A stretch of 64,000 nt of DNA from Pseudomonadota bacterium (GTDB lineage: Bacteria > Pseudomonadota > Alphaproteobacteria > Reyranellales > Reyranellaceae): assembly GCA_018242505.1 (NCBI GenBank), contig JAFEBU010000026.1, positions 62,001 to 126,000 of the forward strand. Direction: 5' to 3'. Positions 28,902-38,535 of this stretch are shown one piece after another (position 1 is the stretch's first letter; every line of letters starts with the position of its first letter). The position numbers and the translations under genes are program-made. The notes under the pieces were generated by a model, which was not told where the DNA came from, did not search any database, and saw only the letters and a list, made by a program, of their open reading frames with translations.

Positions 28902-29906
28902 TTAGTGCAGCTTGCCGCCCTTGCCGCTGCTCGCCGGCAGATCCTTGCCGAAGCAGCGTTGATAGTACTCGGCAAGCGTACTGCGTTCGACTTCGTCGCA
29001 CTTGTTCAGGAAGGTGAGCCGGAAGGCAAAGCCGACATCGCCGGCGAAGATGCGGGCGTTCTCGGCCCAGGTGATCACCGTACGCGGCGACATGACGGTC
29101 GAGATGTCGCCGGCGATGAAACCCGCACGCGTGAGGTCCGCCAACGCCACCATCGCCGAGATGATCTTGCGGCCGTCCTCGGTGTCGTAGAAGGGCGCCT
29201 TGGCGGCGACGATGTTCACTTCCTGCTCGTGCGGCAGATAGTTCAGGGTGGTGACGATCGACCAGCGGTCCATCTGGCCCTGGTTGATCTGTTGCGTGCC
29301 GTGATAGAGGCCGGTCGTGTCGCCGAGACCGACCGTGTTGGCGGTCGAGAACAGGCGGAACGCCGGATGCGGATGGATCACCTTGTTCTGGTCGAGCAGC
29401 GTCAGCTTGCCGTCGACCTCGAGCACGCGCTGGATCACGAACATCACGTCGGCGCGGCCGGCGTCGTATTCGTCGAATACCAGCGCCGTCGGGTTCTGCA
29501 GCGCCCACGGCAGGATACCCTCGCGGAACTCGGTGATCTGCTTGCCGTCGCGCAGCACGATCGCGTCCTTGCCGATCAGATCGATACGGCTGATGTGGCT
29601 GTCGAGATTGACGCGCAGGCACGGCCAGTTGAGGCGCGCTGCAACCTGCTCGATGTGGGTCGATTTGCCGGTGCCGTGGTAGCCCTGGACCATGACGCGT
29701 CGGTTGAAGGCAAAACCGGCGAGGATCGCCATCGTGGTGTCGTGGTCGAACAGGTAGGCGTCGTCGACCGCCGGCACATGCTCGGTGCCGGTGCTGAAAG
29801 CCGGAACCTCCATGTCAGTGTCGATGCCGAAGACCTGGCGAGCGGAAACCTTGATATCCGGCATGCCCGACATGTTCTGGCGGGCCGCGGTCGTCGTAGA
29901 AGCCAT
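28902..29906 (-). CDS. cobS: Aerobic cobaltochelatase subunit CobS
   Basis: A 334-residue AAA+ ATPase that powers cobalt insertion together with CobT. Walker A is GYHGTGKST, Walker B is LVFDEYD, and the N-terminus [20 protein letters not shown] is typical of CobS. I take the start at 29906 ([14 protein letters not shown]). A terminator-like hairpin lies in the leader just upstream. The product acts in the cytoplasm as a hexameric ring. Confidence 0.94.
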   Translation of the reverse strand: MASTTTAARQNMSGMPDIKVSARQVFGIDTDMEVPAFSTGTEHVPAVDDAYLFDHDTTMAILAGFAFNRRVMVQGYHGTGKSTHIEQVAARLNWPCLRVNLDSHISRIDLIGKDAIVLRDGKQITEFREGILPWALQNPTALVFDEYDAGRADVMFVIQRVLEVDGKLTLLDQNKVIHPHPAFRLFSTANTVGLGDTTGLYHGTQQINQGQMDRWSIVTTLNYLPHEQEVNIVAAKAPFYDTEDGRKIISAMVALADLTRAGFIAGDISTVMSPRTVITWAENARIFAGDVGFAFRLTFLNKCDEVERSTLAEYYQRCFGKDLPASSGKGGKLH

Positions 29907-29918
29907 CACACGGATTCC

Positions 29919-29949
29919 TAACAAAACAAAGCCCGCCAAAGTGCGGGCG
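29919..29949 (-). terminator. Terminator-like hairpin in the cobS leader
   Basis: Read on the minus strand, GCCCGC pairs with GCGGGC and is followed by a T-rich run (TTTGTTTTGTT). It ends 13 bases before the cobS start. It could end the upstream J-domain gene transcript or act as an attenuator for cobS-cobT. Confidence 0.6.
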
Positions 29950-30020
29950 TAAAGTCAATAGTCGCAGGCCAGATTGTGCGCTGCAAGCGGCCAATTGGCA
30001 GGCCTGACCCGCGCCACGCG

Positions 30021-30596
30021 TCAGGCGAGCGGCAGGTGCTCCGACGCTCGCAGTGTGGAATAGGCTGCGTTGATCTCTTTCAGCTTTTCCTCGGCTCCGC
30101 GGTTGCCACCGTTGGCATCAGGATGATGCAGTTTGACCAGTTCCTTGTAACGAGATTTCACATCTGCCTGCGTCAGCGGCCATGAAAGTTCAAGAACCTC
30201 GATGGCGCTGCGTTCGGCCGGTGTCAGTTGCTCGCGGCCATCGAGGCGCGAGGCCGGCCGTTCGCCAAGGCCTGCGTCGTCACTGAGGCCGAGCGGGTCG
30301 ATGATCTGCGGCCCGCTGCCGCGACGGCCGCCGAGCGGCCAGACGGGCCGCCGCCAGATCGTGTCGGCGCGGATATGCTGCTCGATCTGGGCGGCGTCGA
30401 GGCCGGCGAAATAGTCCCATCGCTTGTTGTAGTCGCGCACATGCTCAAGGCAGAACCAGCGATATTCGTTCAGCCGATCCCGTGCCAGCGGCGCTCGATA
30501 CATCCCGTGCAGCCGGCAGCCGGGCGCCTCGCACACCCGTTCGAAAGGGGTGGCGCCATCGGTCGCGGTCAGAGGTTTGGCTGGCCGTCGCGGCAT
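30021..30596 (-). CDS. Protein with C-terminal J domain
   Basis: A 191-residue cytoplasmic protein. The last 65 residues form a J domain with the HPD tripeptide (KLHHPDANGG) that stimulates Hsp70 ATPases. The N-terminal part (about 1-80) has CEAPGC and an aromatic-rich segment (EYRWFCLEHVRDYNKRWDYF). This layout is characteristic of a group of alphaproteobacterial J-domain proteins located next to bolA and cobS. The exact client is unknown. It is divergent from the BolA gene. Confidence 0.85.
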   Translation of the reverse strand: MPRRPAKPLTATDGATPFERVCEAPGCRLHGMYRAPLARDRLNEYRWFCLEHVRDYNKRWDYFAGLDAAQIEQHIRADTIWRRPVWPLGGRRGSGPQIIDPLGLSDDAGLGERPASRLDGREQLTPAERSAIEVLELSWPLTQADVKSRYKELVKLHHPDANGGNRGAEEKLKEINAAYSTLRASEHLPLA

Positions 30597-30643
30597 CCGG
30601 TTAATATGTGTTCAAGCCAATGACCGGGCAAGAGAGGTGAGCA

Positions 30644-30925
30644 ATGGGAGCGGTGGCGATAGCGATTGACAGGAAGCTTCGACAGCGCTTGACGCCGCTG
30701 CGACTCGTCATCGAGGATGAATCGTCGCGGCACCTCGGCCATGCCGGCCATCGTGAGGGCGGCGAATCTCACTTTCGAGTCGAGATCGTGTCGTCGGCTT
30801 TCGAAGGCCATAGCCGCGTGGCGCGCCAGCGCCTCGTCTATCAGGCGCTGGCCGACGAATTCGCTGCCGGCTTGCACGCACTCGCGCTCACGACGCTGAC
30901 GCCGGAGGAAGACAAGAAATCCTAG
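30644..30925 (+). CDS. BolA family protein
   Basis: A 93-residue BolA-like protein with the family signature HFRVEIVSSAFEGHSRVARQR and conserved histidines. BolA proteins pair with monothiol glutaredoxins and take part in iron-sulfur cluster handling. The start at 30644 follows GAGGTGAGCA. It is divergent from the J-domain gene, a common arrangement in this class, and convergent with the DUF2889 gene. Confidence 0.92.
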   Translation: MGAVAIAIDRKLRQRLTPLRLVIEDESSRHLGHAGHREGGESHFRVEIVSSAFEGHSRVARQRLVYQALADEFAAGLHALALTTLTPEEDKKS

Positions 30926-30927
30926 GG

Positions 30928-31581
30928 TCAGCCGTCGAATTCGATCTCTTTGCCTTCGGCGGCGGCGCGCACCGCTTCGGCGCCGGGGCCGGTGTAGAAA
31001 TGCGGCGCCCACCGCTTCACCACTTCGCCGTCGGACGACCAGGCGTGACAGGTGTCGATGACGTAGGGCTTGCGCGGCGGCGTGGCATTGCCCTCGGGGG
31101 CGGGCTTGGGCGCCGCTCCGTTCTTCGCCCGATGGGCACGATTGAGCTGGCGCGCCTTGCCGGATGCCACGGTCTGGAACGCGGTCGTGGCGACCGGCCC
31201 CAGAAGCTCGACGATATGGGTGCACCCATGCACGCCGCCGAGGCGGGCGCGGACCTCGCGATGGAAGCCGCCGCCGATCCTGAGCCCGATCAGCTTGCGG
31301 AAGTCGGGCGCGATCTTGCCGCAGACCTGATAGGGCGACTTGTCGGTCACCGCTTCGACATCGACGATCGTGAATTTGTGGTCGACCGTGAGGCGGATCG
31401 ACATGTCGTGCACGAAGTCGCCGGCCTTCAACGGACCGCGCCATTCGTTGGGATGCTCGTAGGTCTTCTCGTCGGTGATGCGGCCTTCGATGTCCCACAG
31501 GCCGTCATCGCGGAAGAAGCCCTGGCAGGTGACGCGACGCGTATGCAGATGCTGTCGCCCGACCGGCGGCGAAAGCGGCAT
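30928..31581 (-). CDS. DUF2889 domain-containing protein
   Basis: A 217-residue protein matching DUF2889: RRVTCQGFFRDDGLWDIEGRITDEK near the start (residues about 15-39), and GCTHIVELLGPVATTAFQ in the middle. The C-terminal part YVIDTCHAWSSDGEVVKRW is also conserved. There is no signal peptide and the function is unknown. It lies 22 bases after the CorC-type gene, so it may be its operon partner. Confidence 0.85.
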   Translation of the reverse strand: MPLSPPVGRQHLHTRRVTCQGFFRDDGLWDIEGRITDEKTYEHPNEWRGPLKAGDFVHDMSIRLTVDHKFTIVDVEAVTDKSPYQVCGKIAPDFRKLIGLRIGGGFHREVRARLGGVHGCTHIVELLGPVATTAFQTVASGKARQLNRAHRAKNGAAPKPAPEGNATPPRKPYVIDTCHAWSSDGEVVKRWAPHFYTGPGAEAVRAAAEGKEIEFDG

Positions 31582-31603
31582 GGCAAGTCCTCTCAGCTGA
31601 GTC

Positions 31604-32908
31604 TCAGACGTTGGGCGCCTGTATGGCGTTCGGCGGCACGATGCGCAACTCGGCGATGCGCGTGCCCTCGCGTTTCAAAATCTCGAACCGGAAACCGTAG
31701 AAGGCGTAGGTCTGGCCGACTTCGGGGATGCGCCGTGCCTCGTAGAGGACGAGCCCGGCGATGGTCGTGGCGACGTCCTCAGGCAGCTCCCAGCCGAATT
31801 CACGATTGAGATCGTGGATCGGCACGCTGCCCTGGCAGACGAGGCTGCCGTCGTCGCGCCGGATCACGCCGCGCTTGATGGCATCGTGCTCGTCCTCGAT
31901 ATCGCCGACGATCTCCTCGATGATGTCCTCCAGTGTGACGATTCCCAGCAGCACGCCATATTCGTCGACGACGATGGCGAAGTGCTCGTGGCGCGCCTGG
32001 AAGGCCTTCAACTGGTCGGACAGGATCGTGGACTCGGGGATGAACCACGGCGGGGTCATGACGTCGGCGATGCGCACCGTTTCGGGGCCGCCCGCGGCGT
32101 TGACGGCGCGAAACAGATCCTTGGCGTGCACGACGCCGACGATGTTGTCGGACTGACCGCGATAGAGCGGGATGCGGGTATAGGGCGCCGCCAGTATCTG
32201 GGTGACGATCGATTCCGTCGGTTCGTCGGCATCGATCAGCGCGACGCTGCCGCGATGGATCATGACGTCGCCCACAGTGCGGTCGCCGAGATCGAGCACC
32301 GAACGCAACATCGCCTTTTCGGCCGGAGCATCGGCGTCGGTAAAGTCGATGCCATGCAGCTCGATGGCGCCGCGCAGCAGCTCGTCATGCTCTTCCGGAT
32401 CGGGGGCGTGGTCGGTGCGCACCCCCAGCCGATGCAGGAAGAAGCGGGAGATCCACGACACCGCCCGCGCAAAAGGCCCCAGGATCTTGAGGCTGACGAT
32501 GATGGAGGGCGCCAGGATGAGCGCCACGCGATCGGCGCGCAGCAAGGCCCAGGTCTTGGGCATCACCTCGGCGAAAATCACCACCATGACGCCGATCATC
32601 ACCGTGGCATAGACGACGCCCGCCGCGCCGAACAATGCCGTCAACACGGCGGTGGTGAGAGACGCGGAGAAGATGTTGACGACATTGTTGCCCAACAGCA
32701 CGGCACTGACCGCCTCGTCCTTGCGATCGAGCAGTTGGTTGACGAGCTTGGCGCGCCGGCTGCCCTGCTGGGCGAGGCGGTGCATGCGCGGTCGCGAGGC
32801 GCCGGTGATTGCCGTCTCGGCCGCCGAAAGATAGGCGCCAAGCAAAAGACAGAGGAGAACCAGTGGAGCCGCGGCGGCGAGCGGGACTTCGAATTCGATG
32901 TTTTCCAT
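31604..32908 (-). CDS. HlyC/CorC (CNNM-type) membrane protein with CBS pair
   Basis: A 434-residue protein. A DUF21 membrane domain (about 1-190, including LLGAYLSAAETAITGASR), two CBS domains (about 210-335, with PYTRIPLYRG and FAIVVDEYGVLLGIVTLEDI) and a C-terminal CorC_HlyC domain (about 350-430) are visible. CNNM/CorC proteins are linked to magnesium or cobalt transport. The ATG is 5 bases after the aroB stop, so it is part of the aroK-aroB unit. Confidence 0.9.
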   Translation of the reverse strand: MENIEFEVPLAAAAPLVLLCLLLGAYLSAAETAITGASRPRMHRLAQQGSRRAKLVNQLLDRKDEAVSAVLLGNNVVNIFSASLTTAVLTALFGAAGVVYATVMIGVMVVIFAEVMPKTWALLRADRVALILAPSIIVSLKILGPFARAVSWISRFFLHRLGVRTDHAPDPEEHDELLRGAIELHGIDFTDADAPAEKAMLRSVLDLGDRTVGDVMIHRGSVALIDADEPTESIVTQILAAPYTRIPLYRGQSDNIVGVVHAKDLFRAVNAAGGPETVRIADVMTPPWFIPESTILSDQLKAFQARHEHFAIVVDEYGVLLGIVTLEDIIEEIVGDIEDEHDAIKRGVIRRDDGSLVCQGSVPIHDLNREFGWELPEDVATTIAGLVLYEARRIPEVGQTYAFYGFRFEILKREGTRIAELRIVPPNAIQAPNV

Positions 32909-32913
32909 GGCCG

Positions 32914-34053
32914 TCAGGCAGCAATGGCGGTGTCGAGAAGGTCCCGCAAGGCCACCGCGTCGACCTCTCGTGTGACAAACGCCCTGCCGATGCCGCGGGC
33001 GAGCACGAAGGTCAGGCGTCCGGCTTCAGCCTTCTTGTCGCCGCGCATGTGGTCGATCAGCTTCGTCGCGCTCCATTGTCTGCGATTGTTGCCGCCGATG
33101 CCGCGCAGCCGCACCGGCAGGCCGACGGCGTCGAGATGGTGACGTACCCGCGTGGCGTCAAGCGCCGGGCAAAGGCCGAGCTTTGCCGAGAGGTCGAAGG
33201 CCAAGGCCATGCCCGCGCCGACCGCCTCGCCGTGCAGCAGGTCGGGACCGAAGCCGGTCTCGGCTTCCAGAGCGTGCCCGAACGTATGGCCGAGGTTGAG
33301 AAGGGCGCGCAGGTCGGTCGTCTCGCGTTCGTCGGCGGCGACGATGCGTGCCTTGGCCCGACAGCTATGCTCGATCGCATAAGCACGCCGGGCGGCGTCG
33401 CCCGCGATCAGCGCAGCGCCATTCGCTTCGCACCAGTCCCAGAAGGCAGGATCGTCGATCAGGCCGTATTTCGCCACTTCGGCATAGCCCGACAGCAACT
33501 CGCGGCGGGGCAGCGTGCCGAGCACGTCGGTGTCGACCACCACGAGGCGCGGCTGGTAGAAGGCGCCGACCAGATTCTTGCCGTGGCGCGTGTTGATGCC
33601 CGTCTTGCCCCCGACCGAGGAATCGACTTGCGCCAGCAGGGTGGTCGGCACCTGGATGAAGTCGACGCCGCGCAGCAGCACCGCGGCGGCGAAGCCCGTG
33701 AGGTCGCCGACCACGCCGCCGCCCAGCGCCACCAGCGTGGTCTTGCGATCGGGCCTCAGATCCAGCAGGTCGTTCATCAGCCGGCTGAAGGCGGCGAACT
33801 CCTTGCTGCTCTCGCCGGGCGGCACGGTCACGCTGCCAGTCTCGATCCCGGCCTTCTTGAACGAGGCGGCAAGCCGCGCGCCGTAAAGCGGAGCGACGGT
33901 TCCGTCGCTGACGACAACAACGCGCGGTGCGGCCAGCAATGGCGCTGCCAGCTCGCCAACGCGATCGAGGAGCTGAGCTCCGATCGCGATGTCGTAGGCG
34001 CGACCGCCGAGATCGACGCGTACCATCCGGGTCGTGGACGTCGGGGCGCTCAT
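32914..34053 (-). CDS. aroB: 3-dehydroquinate synthase
   Basis: A 379-residue AroB, the second step of the shikimate pathway, converting DAHP to 3-dehydroquinate with NAD and a divalent metal. Motifs seen are GGGVVGDLTGFAAA, PTTLLAQVDSSVGGKTGIN, the metal-binding LNLGHTFGHALE and LLHGEAVGAGM. The ATG at 34053 overlaps the aroK stop by 4 bases. The aroK-aroB order is the usual one. Confidence 0.95.
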   Translation of the reverse strand: MSAPTSTTRMVRVDLGGRAYDIAIGAQLLDRVGELAAPLLAAPRVVVVSDGTVAPLYGARLAASFKKAGIETGSVTVPPGESSKEFAAFSRLMNDLLDLRPDRKTTLVALGGGVVGDLTGFAAAVLLRGVDFIQVPTTLLAQVDSSVGGKTGINTRHGKNLVGAFYQPRLVVVDTDVLGTLPRRELLSGYAEVAKYGLIDDPAFWDWCEANGAALIAGDAARRAYAIEHSCRAKARIVAADERETTDLRALLNLGHTFGHALEAETGFGPDLLHGEAVGAGMALAFDLSAKLGLCPALDATRVRHHLDAVGLPVRLRGIGGNNRRQWSATKLIDHMRGDKKAEAGRLTFVLARGIGRAFVTREVDAVALRDLLDTAIAA

Positions 34054-34589
34054 GCCGGCGCGTCCAGCGGCTGCGCGGCGAGATGTTGCCGCAGGGCCGC
34101 GATCACCTGCTCGGTCGTGACCTCGGCCGGCTGGGCCGTCGATTCGACCGTCATGTCGGCCTCGGCATAGACCGGGTATCGCTGCGCCATCAGGCTGGCG
34201 AGGATCTCGCGCGGGTCGCCCTGCCGCAGCAGGGGGCGATGCGTGCGCTTCTTCACGCGCTCGAACAGCACATCGAGATCGGCGCGCAGCCACACCGTGA
34301 CCGCCTGTGCCCGGAGCAAGGCCCGCGTATCGGCGTCCATGTAGGCGCCGCCGCCTGTGGACAGCACATGCGGCGGCCCTTCGAGCAGCCGCGCGATGAC
34401 GCGCCGCTCGCCGGCACGGAACTCCACCTCTCCGTAGCGCTCGAAAAATTCCGACACCGTGCAGCCAGCGGCACGCTCGATCTCGTCGTCGGCATCGACG
34501 AACGGCAATCCGAGCCGCATGGCGAGTCGCTTGCCGATCGCGGTCTTGCCCGCACCCATCAGGCCGACGAGGGCCACGGTGCGGGACAT
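34050..34589 (-). CDS. aroK: Shikimate kinase
   Basis: A shikimate kinase of about 179 residues from the chosen ATG at 34589. It phosphorylates shikimate with ATP. The P-loop is GLMGAGKTAIG, DADDEIER is the substrate-binding DxD, and STGGGAYM is the conserved glycine motif. A GTG at 34616 would add nine residues (VTDSSAPLP); neither site has a strong ribosome-binding sequence. It is translationally coupled to aroB. Confidence 0.93.
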   Translation of the reverse strand: MSRTVALVGLMGAGKTAIGKRLAMRLGLPFVDADDEIERAAGCTVSEFFERYGEVEFRAGERRVIARLLEGPPHVLSTGGGAYMDADTRALLRAQAVTVWLRADLDVLFERVKKRTHRPLLRQGDPREILASLMAQRYPVYAEADMTVESTAQPAEVTTEQVIAALRQHLAAQPLDAPA

Positions 34590-34704
34590 AGGCAGGGGGG
34601 CGGAAGAATCGGTCACTTCATGCAGGGATGTCGCGCAAACCGGGGACGGTTTCAAGCGACCGACGATTGCCCGCCCAGCCCCGGGCGGGTAGTTTGCCGC
34701 CGCC

Positions 34705-34884
34705 GTGGCCTCCATTCGCTCCAAGTCTCATTTCCGCTCGACCCCGGTCCGTATATGGCCGGTGGTGCTCGTTATCGTCGCCCTGGTGCTGGTTGCCGGC
34801 GGGATCGCCCTTGCCTTGTTCGAGCCTCGACCGGCGATACAGCATTTCGAGGTGACCGTCCCCAGTGACCGCTTTGCGCGCTAG
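34705..34884 (+). CDS. Small single-pass membrane protein
   Basis: A 59-residue protein starting at a GTG. A basic N-terminus (SIRSKSHFRSTPVR) leads into one hydrophobic helix (about 19-38, WPVVLVIVALVLVAGGIALA), then a short tail ending FEVTVPSDRFAR. Small proteins with this plan and a DRF-like end occur between aroK and xerD in related bacteria, as far as I recall. It is divergent from aroK. The next gene starts inside its last 20 bases, which argues for a real, coupled gene. The function is unknown. Confidence 0.6.
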   Translation: MASIRSKSHFRSTPVRIWPVVLVIVALVLVAGGIALALFEPRPAIQHFEVTVPSDRFAR

Positions 34885-36466
34885 CCTCGTCTTCGCTGTC
34901 AGCCTTTGCATCATTGCCGCAGGTGCTTGTGAGCAAAGCTCCGACGGCAACAGGCGGCCGAACGGGTTCCTGACGGAGAAAACCGGCGGCATGCAGGCCA
35001 ATGCCTGGTCGGGGACGTCGCTTGGCACAGCCAAGCAGCTGATATCGGCTTTGCCCGCAGCACCGCATAGCCGCGCGCTGCGCGACTTGCAGTTCAGTGT
35101 CATGGTGAGCCAGCTCACGCCACCTCGCGAGGACGGCAGCCCGCCGCCCAGTCTGTTCGCGCGCAAGGTCGATCGATTGGCGGCGATGGGCGAGGGCGAG
35201 AGCCTCAACGAGGTGGTGCGCACCGCCGGCGACTACGATGATCCGGCGATCGCCACCACGGTCACCAATGCGATGTTGATGGCGGGCGAGCGTGATGGCG
35301 CCTGCGCGGTCGCCGATCAACATGTGCTCACCGAGCCTTTTGCGCAACGCGCCAAGGCGGCTTGCCTGCTGGCGAAAGGTGACCGTGACGGGGCACTGAG
35401 TGCGGCGGCGGCCGTGCGCAGCCGCGATCCTTCCTTTGCCGCGCTGGTCGAGGGCGCGGCAGGAACCGGAGCGGCCATTGTCCCTCCCGGCCTGACGCCG
35501 GACGGGCCGACCATGGTCGTGCTTTTCCTCGCCCACCTGGCGCCGCCATCGTCCTTGTTCTCGACGACACAACCGCCATTGATCCGGGCGCTTGTCGGGC
35601 AGCCCACACTGCCCATGGCGACTCGCATCGATATCGCCGAACGTGGCGAGGCGCTGGCGATCATCGAGGCCTCGCGCCTGGCCGACCTCTATATCGACGC
35701 GCTGCGCCAGGGCGCGCCGCTGCCGCCGGCGATGGAGCGCCGGGCACGGCTCGTCCAGGCGGCGCGCGACGCCGCCAATCCGCAGGAGATCGCCGCTGCC
35801 GTACGCGCCGTCTACGGCGAGACGCGTGGCAGCCCGCTCTTTCCAACGATCGCCCGGGCGAGCGCTGCGGCGCTTGTCAGCCTTCCGGCCAAGCCCGAAT
35901 ACGCCGATCTCGCACAGGAGGCGATCCGCGGTCTACTGTTACTGGGCGACAAGCGTCTCACCGAGGCGTGGACGAAGCTTGCCCTGCAGGCGGCCTACAA
36001 CAATGCGCGCGCGTCGAGTGCCCTCGATCGGCTGATGCCACTGATCGAGATCGCCGGCGTCGACAATGCGCCCAAGCTCGCGCCCGAAGACGTCAATCGC
36101 TGGTACGTGGCGATACGGCAGGACGATCCGGGTGCCGCTCCGTTGCGTGGCAGCGTCATGCTCGCACTGTTTCGCGGTGTCGGCTTCACCCTTCCGCCGC
36201 ATTCGACCGATCTGCCCGAGACACCGCCGCCAGGAGCCCGGCTGGTGATGCCGCCGGCGGCGACGCTGCAGGCATTGCAGGCGGCGGGCGCCGCGCATCG
36301 GCGGGCGGAGGCCGTGCTGTTGGCCTCCGATGCGATCGCGGAGACGCCGCTGTCCGACCTCCATCCTGCTGCCCTCGCCATCATCGTGCGCGCACTGAGC
36401 GACGCCGGCGAGGGTGGTGCTGCACGGCTGTTCGCGGTCGAGGCGGCGATCGCGCACGGTCTGTGA
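34865..36466 (+). CDS. Exported alpha-helical protein of unknown function
   Basis: A 533-residue protein from a GTG at 34865. The N-terminus is a signal sequence with a weak lipobox-like end (IIAAGAC, cysteine near residue 22), so it may be a lipoprotein. The rest is alanine/leucine-rich and mostly helical, with many short amphipathic segments, compatible with helical repeats. No catalytic motif is recognised. It overlaps the small membrane protein gene by 20 bases and precedes xerD by 6 bases. The cluster small protein / this protein / xerD / accA probably forms one transcription unit. Confidence 0.7.
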   Translation: MTALRASLVFAVSLCIIAAGACEQSSDGNRRPNGFLTEKTGGMQANAWSGTSLGTAKQLISALPAAPHSRALRDLQFSVMVSQLTPPREDGSPPPSLFARKVDRLAAMGEGESLNEVVRTAGDYDDPAIATTVTNAMLMAGERDGACAVADQHVLTEPFAQRAKAACLLAKGDRDGALSAAAAVRSRDPSFAALVEGAAGTGAAIVPPGLTPDGPTMVVLFLAHLAPPSSLFSTTQPPLIRALVGQPTLPMATRIDIAERGEALAIIEASRLADLYIDALRQGAPLPPAMERRARLVQAARDAANPQEIAAAVRAVYGETRGSPLFPTIARASAAALVSLPAKPEYADLAQEAIRGLLLLGDKRLTEAWTKLALQAAYNNARASSALDRLMPLIEIAGVDNAPKLAPEDVNRWYVAIRQDDPGAAPLRGSVMLALFRGVGFTLPPHSTDLPETPPPGARLVMPPAATLQALQAAGAAHRRAEAVLLASDAIAETPLSDLHPAALAIIVRALSDAGEGGAARLFAVEAAIAHGL

Positions 36467-36472
36467 GGCGCG

Positions 36473-37447
36473 GTGAAGAAGAAGCCCCAGGCATCCCTGT
36501 CACGTGAAGGCGAGGCCTTCATCGAGATGATGACGGCCGAGCGCGGCGCCTCCAGGAATACGGAAGCCGCCTATCGCGCCGACCTCGTCCATCTCGAAGC
36601 CTTCCTGGCCCGCCGCAAGCAGAAGACGCGAACCGCGAATACGGACGCGTTGCGCGCCTACCTGAAGGCGCTCGACTATATCGGCATGACGCCGCGCACC
36701 GTGGCGCGCCGCCTGTCGGTCATCCGTCAGCTCTTCCGTTTTCTGCTGGCCGAGCGCCTGCGGGACGACGACCCGGCGAGTGCGCTCGATTCACCGCGGG
36801 CCGGCCGGCCCCTGCCCAAGGTGCTGTCTCGCGCCGAGGTTGACCGCCTGATCGAAGCGACGAGAGAAAAAGAGGGCGCCGATGGCGGGCGCATGGCGAC
36901 GCTGCTCGAGATCCTCTACGGCACCGGCCTCCGCGTGTCGGAGCTGGTGACCTTGCCCCTGGCCGCGGTCGAACGCGATCCAACGGTGCTGGTGGTCCGC
37001 GGCAAGGGCGACAAGGAGCGGCTGGTGCCGCTCTCCGATCCGGCGCGCGCCGCAATTGCGGCCTGGCTGCATGTCCGCGCCGGCCTGCTGGGCGAGGGCG
37101 AGACTTCGCGTTATCTCTTTCCCTCGCGCGGGCGAACGGGCCATCTCACGCGCCAGCGCTTCGCGCAGCTTCTCAAGGAAGCGGCCCTGGTAGCGGGCAT
37201 CGATCCAGCGCGCGTCTCGCCTCACGTGTTGCGTCATGCCTTTGCGAGCCATCTTCTCGAGGGCGGCGCGGACTTGCGCAGCGTGCAACTGATGCTGGGG
37301 CACGCCGACATCGCCACGACGCAGATCTACACCCACGTGCTCGACGAGAAGCTGCGCGCGCTGGTGAAGGAGAAGCATCCGCTGGCCCGCCGTCAGCGCC
37401 GGGCGGTTGACAGGACTCGGATGCCGGGCGACACCTCCTCGCGATGA
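36473..37447 (+). CDS. xerD: Tyrosine recombinase XerD
   Basis: A 324-residue site-specific recombinase of the XerC/XerD type that resolves chromosome dimers at dif. All catalytic residues are present: Arg154 (GTGLRVSEL), Lys178 (RGKGDKER), His251 and Arg254 ([10 protein letters not shown]), His277 (LGHADI) and Tyr286 (TQIYTHV). The SAM-like core-binding domain is at about 10-95. The start is GTG. It overlaps accA by 4 bases, the gene order usual for xerD in alphaproteobacteria. Confidence 0.92.
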   Translation: MKKKPQASLSREGEAFIEMMTAERGASRNTEAAYRADLVHLEAFLARRKQKTRTANTDALRAYLKALDYIGMTPRTVARRLSVIRQLFRFLLAERLRDDDPASALDSPRAGRPLPKVLSRAEVDRLIEATREKEGADGGRMATLLEILYGTGLRVSELVTLPLAAVERDPTVLVVRGKGDKERLVPLSDPARAAIAAWLHVRAGLLGEGETSRYLFPSRGRTGHLTRQRFAQLLKEAALVAGIDPARVSPHVLRHAFASHLLEGGADLRSVQLMLGHADIATTQIYTHVLDEKLRALVKEKHPLARRQRRAVDRTRMPGDTSSR

Positions 37448-38397
37448 CGACGTATCTCGAATTCGAGAAGCCGGTCGCGGAGCTCGAAAGCAAGATCGCC
37501 GAGCTTCGGCACTTGCCCAACTCCGCCGACGTGGACATCGCGGACGAGGTCATGCGCCTGCAGGAAAAGGTGCAGAAGCTTCTGCGCGCGACCTATGCCA
37601 AGCTGACGCCGTGGCAGCGCGTGCAGGTCGCCCGCCACGCCGAGCGCCCGCATGCGCAGCGCTATATCGACCGGTTGATCACCGATTACACGCCGCTCGC
37701 CGGCGACCGCACGTTCGGCGAGGACGCCGCGATCGTGGGCGGCATGGGCCGGCTCGATGGCCGCAGCATCATGGTGCTGGGCCAGGAGAAGGGCGACGAT
37801 ACCGAGTCGCGGCTCAAGCACAATTTCGGGATGGCGCGGCCGGAGGGCTATCGCAAGGCGCAGCGGCTGATGCGACTCGCCGACCGTTTCGGCCTTCCCG
37901 TCCTCACCTTCGTCGACACGCCCGGCGCCTACCCGGGCATGGATGCCGAGGCGCGCGGCCAGGCCGAGGCCATTGCCACGTCGATCGATACCTGCCTCGG
38001 GATCGGGGTGCCGCTGGTGAGCGTGGTGATCGGCGAAGGTGGTTCGGGCGGCGCGCTCGCCATCGCTTCGGCCGACCGCGTCTATATGCTGGAGAATTCG
38101 GTCTATTCGGTGATCACGCCGGAAGGCTGCGCTTCGATCCTGTGGCGCTCCAGTACCAATGCCCAGGACGCGGCCGAGGCGATGAAGATGACCGCCGCCG
38201 ACCTCAAACGGCTCGACGTGATCGACGAGGTCATTCCCGAACCGATGGGCGGCGCCCATCGCTCTCCTGACGAAGCGATCGATGCGGTGGGCAAGGTCGT
38301 GTCCGGCGCGTTGACCGATCTCGCGCAGCTCGATTGCGACACGCTGCGCCGGCAGCGCCAGGACAAGTTCCTCGCCATGGGCAAGAAAGGGCTGTGA
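37444..38397 (+). CDS. accA: Acetyl-CoA carboxylase carboxyltransferase subunit alpha
   Basis: A 317-residue AccA. With AccD it transfers the carboxyl group from biotin to acetyl-CoA, giving malonyl-CoA for fatty acid synthesis. Conserved features are the coiled N-terminal segment ([17 protein letters not shown]), [19 protein letters not shown] and [19 protein letters not shown]. The full length fits. It is coupled to xerD by an ATGA overlap and followed by a hairpin-rich gap. Confidence 0.97.
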   Translation: MTTYLEFEKPVAELESKIAELRHLPNSADVDIADEVMRLQEKVQKLLRATYAKLTPWQRVQVARHAERPHAQRYIDRLITDYTPLAGDRTFGEDAAIVGGMGRLDGRSIMVLGQEKGDDTESRLKHNFGMARPEGYRKAQRLMRLADRFGLPVLTFVDTPGAYPGMDAEARGQAEAIATSIDTCLGIGVPLVSVVIGEGGSGGALAIASADRVYMLENSVYSVITPEGCASILWRSSTNAQDAAEAMKMTAADLKRLDVIDEVIPEPMGGAHRSPDEAIDAVGKVVSGALTDLAQLDCDTLRRQRQDKFLAMGKKGL

Positions 38398-38402
38398 TCA
38401 CC

Positions 38403-38530
38403 TCTCCCCCGCCAGCGGGGGAGATGCCCCCTCGTCTTACGAGGGCGAAGCGGTCATGAAGGGCGACATTTGGATCTCGATGACCCCGCCGTCACCGTAT
38501 GACGGCGCCGCCTTCCCCGGCGACCGGGGA
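38403..38530. repeat. Cluster of four hairpins between accA and LLM oxidoreductase gene
   Basis: Four perfect stems lie in this gap: TCTCCCCCGC/GCGGGGGAGA (38403-38424), CCCTCGT/ACGAGGG (38429-38445), CGCCGTCA/TGACGGCG (38487-38507) and TCCCCGG/CCGGGGA (38514-38530). The pattern looks like an interspersed palindromic repeat rather than a coding remnant. The last stem covers part of the GGAGG ribosome-binding site of the downstream gene. Confidence 0.75.
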
Positions 38531-38535
38531 GGAAA

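Noticed and set aside
27726..29921. A 731-codon open frame opposite cobT and cobS
   Set aside because: Antisense shadow of two clearly identified genes; residue composition is low-complexity.
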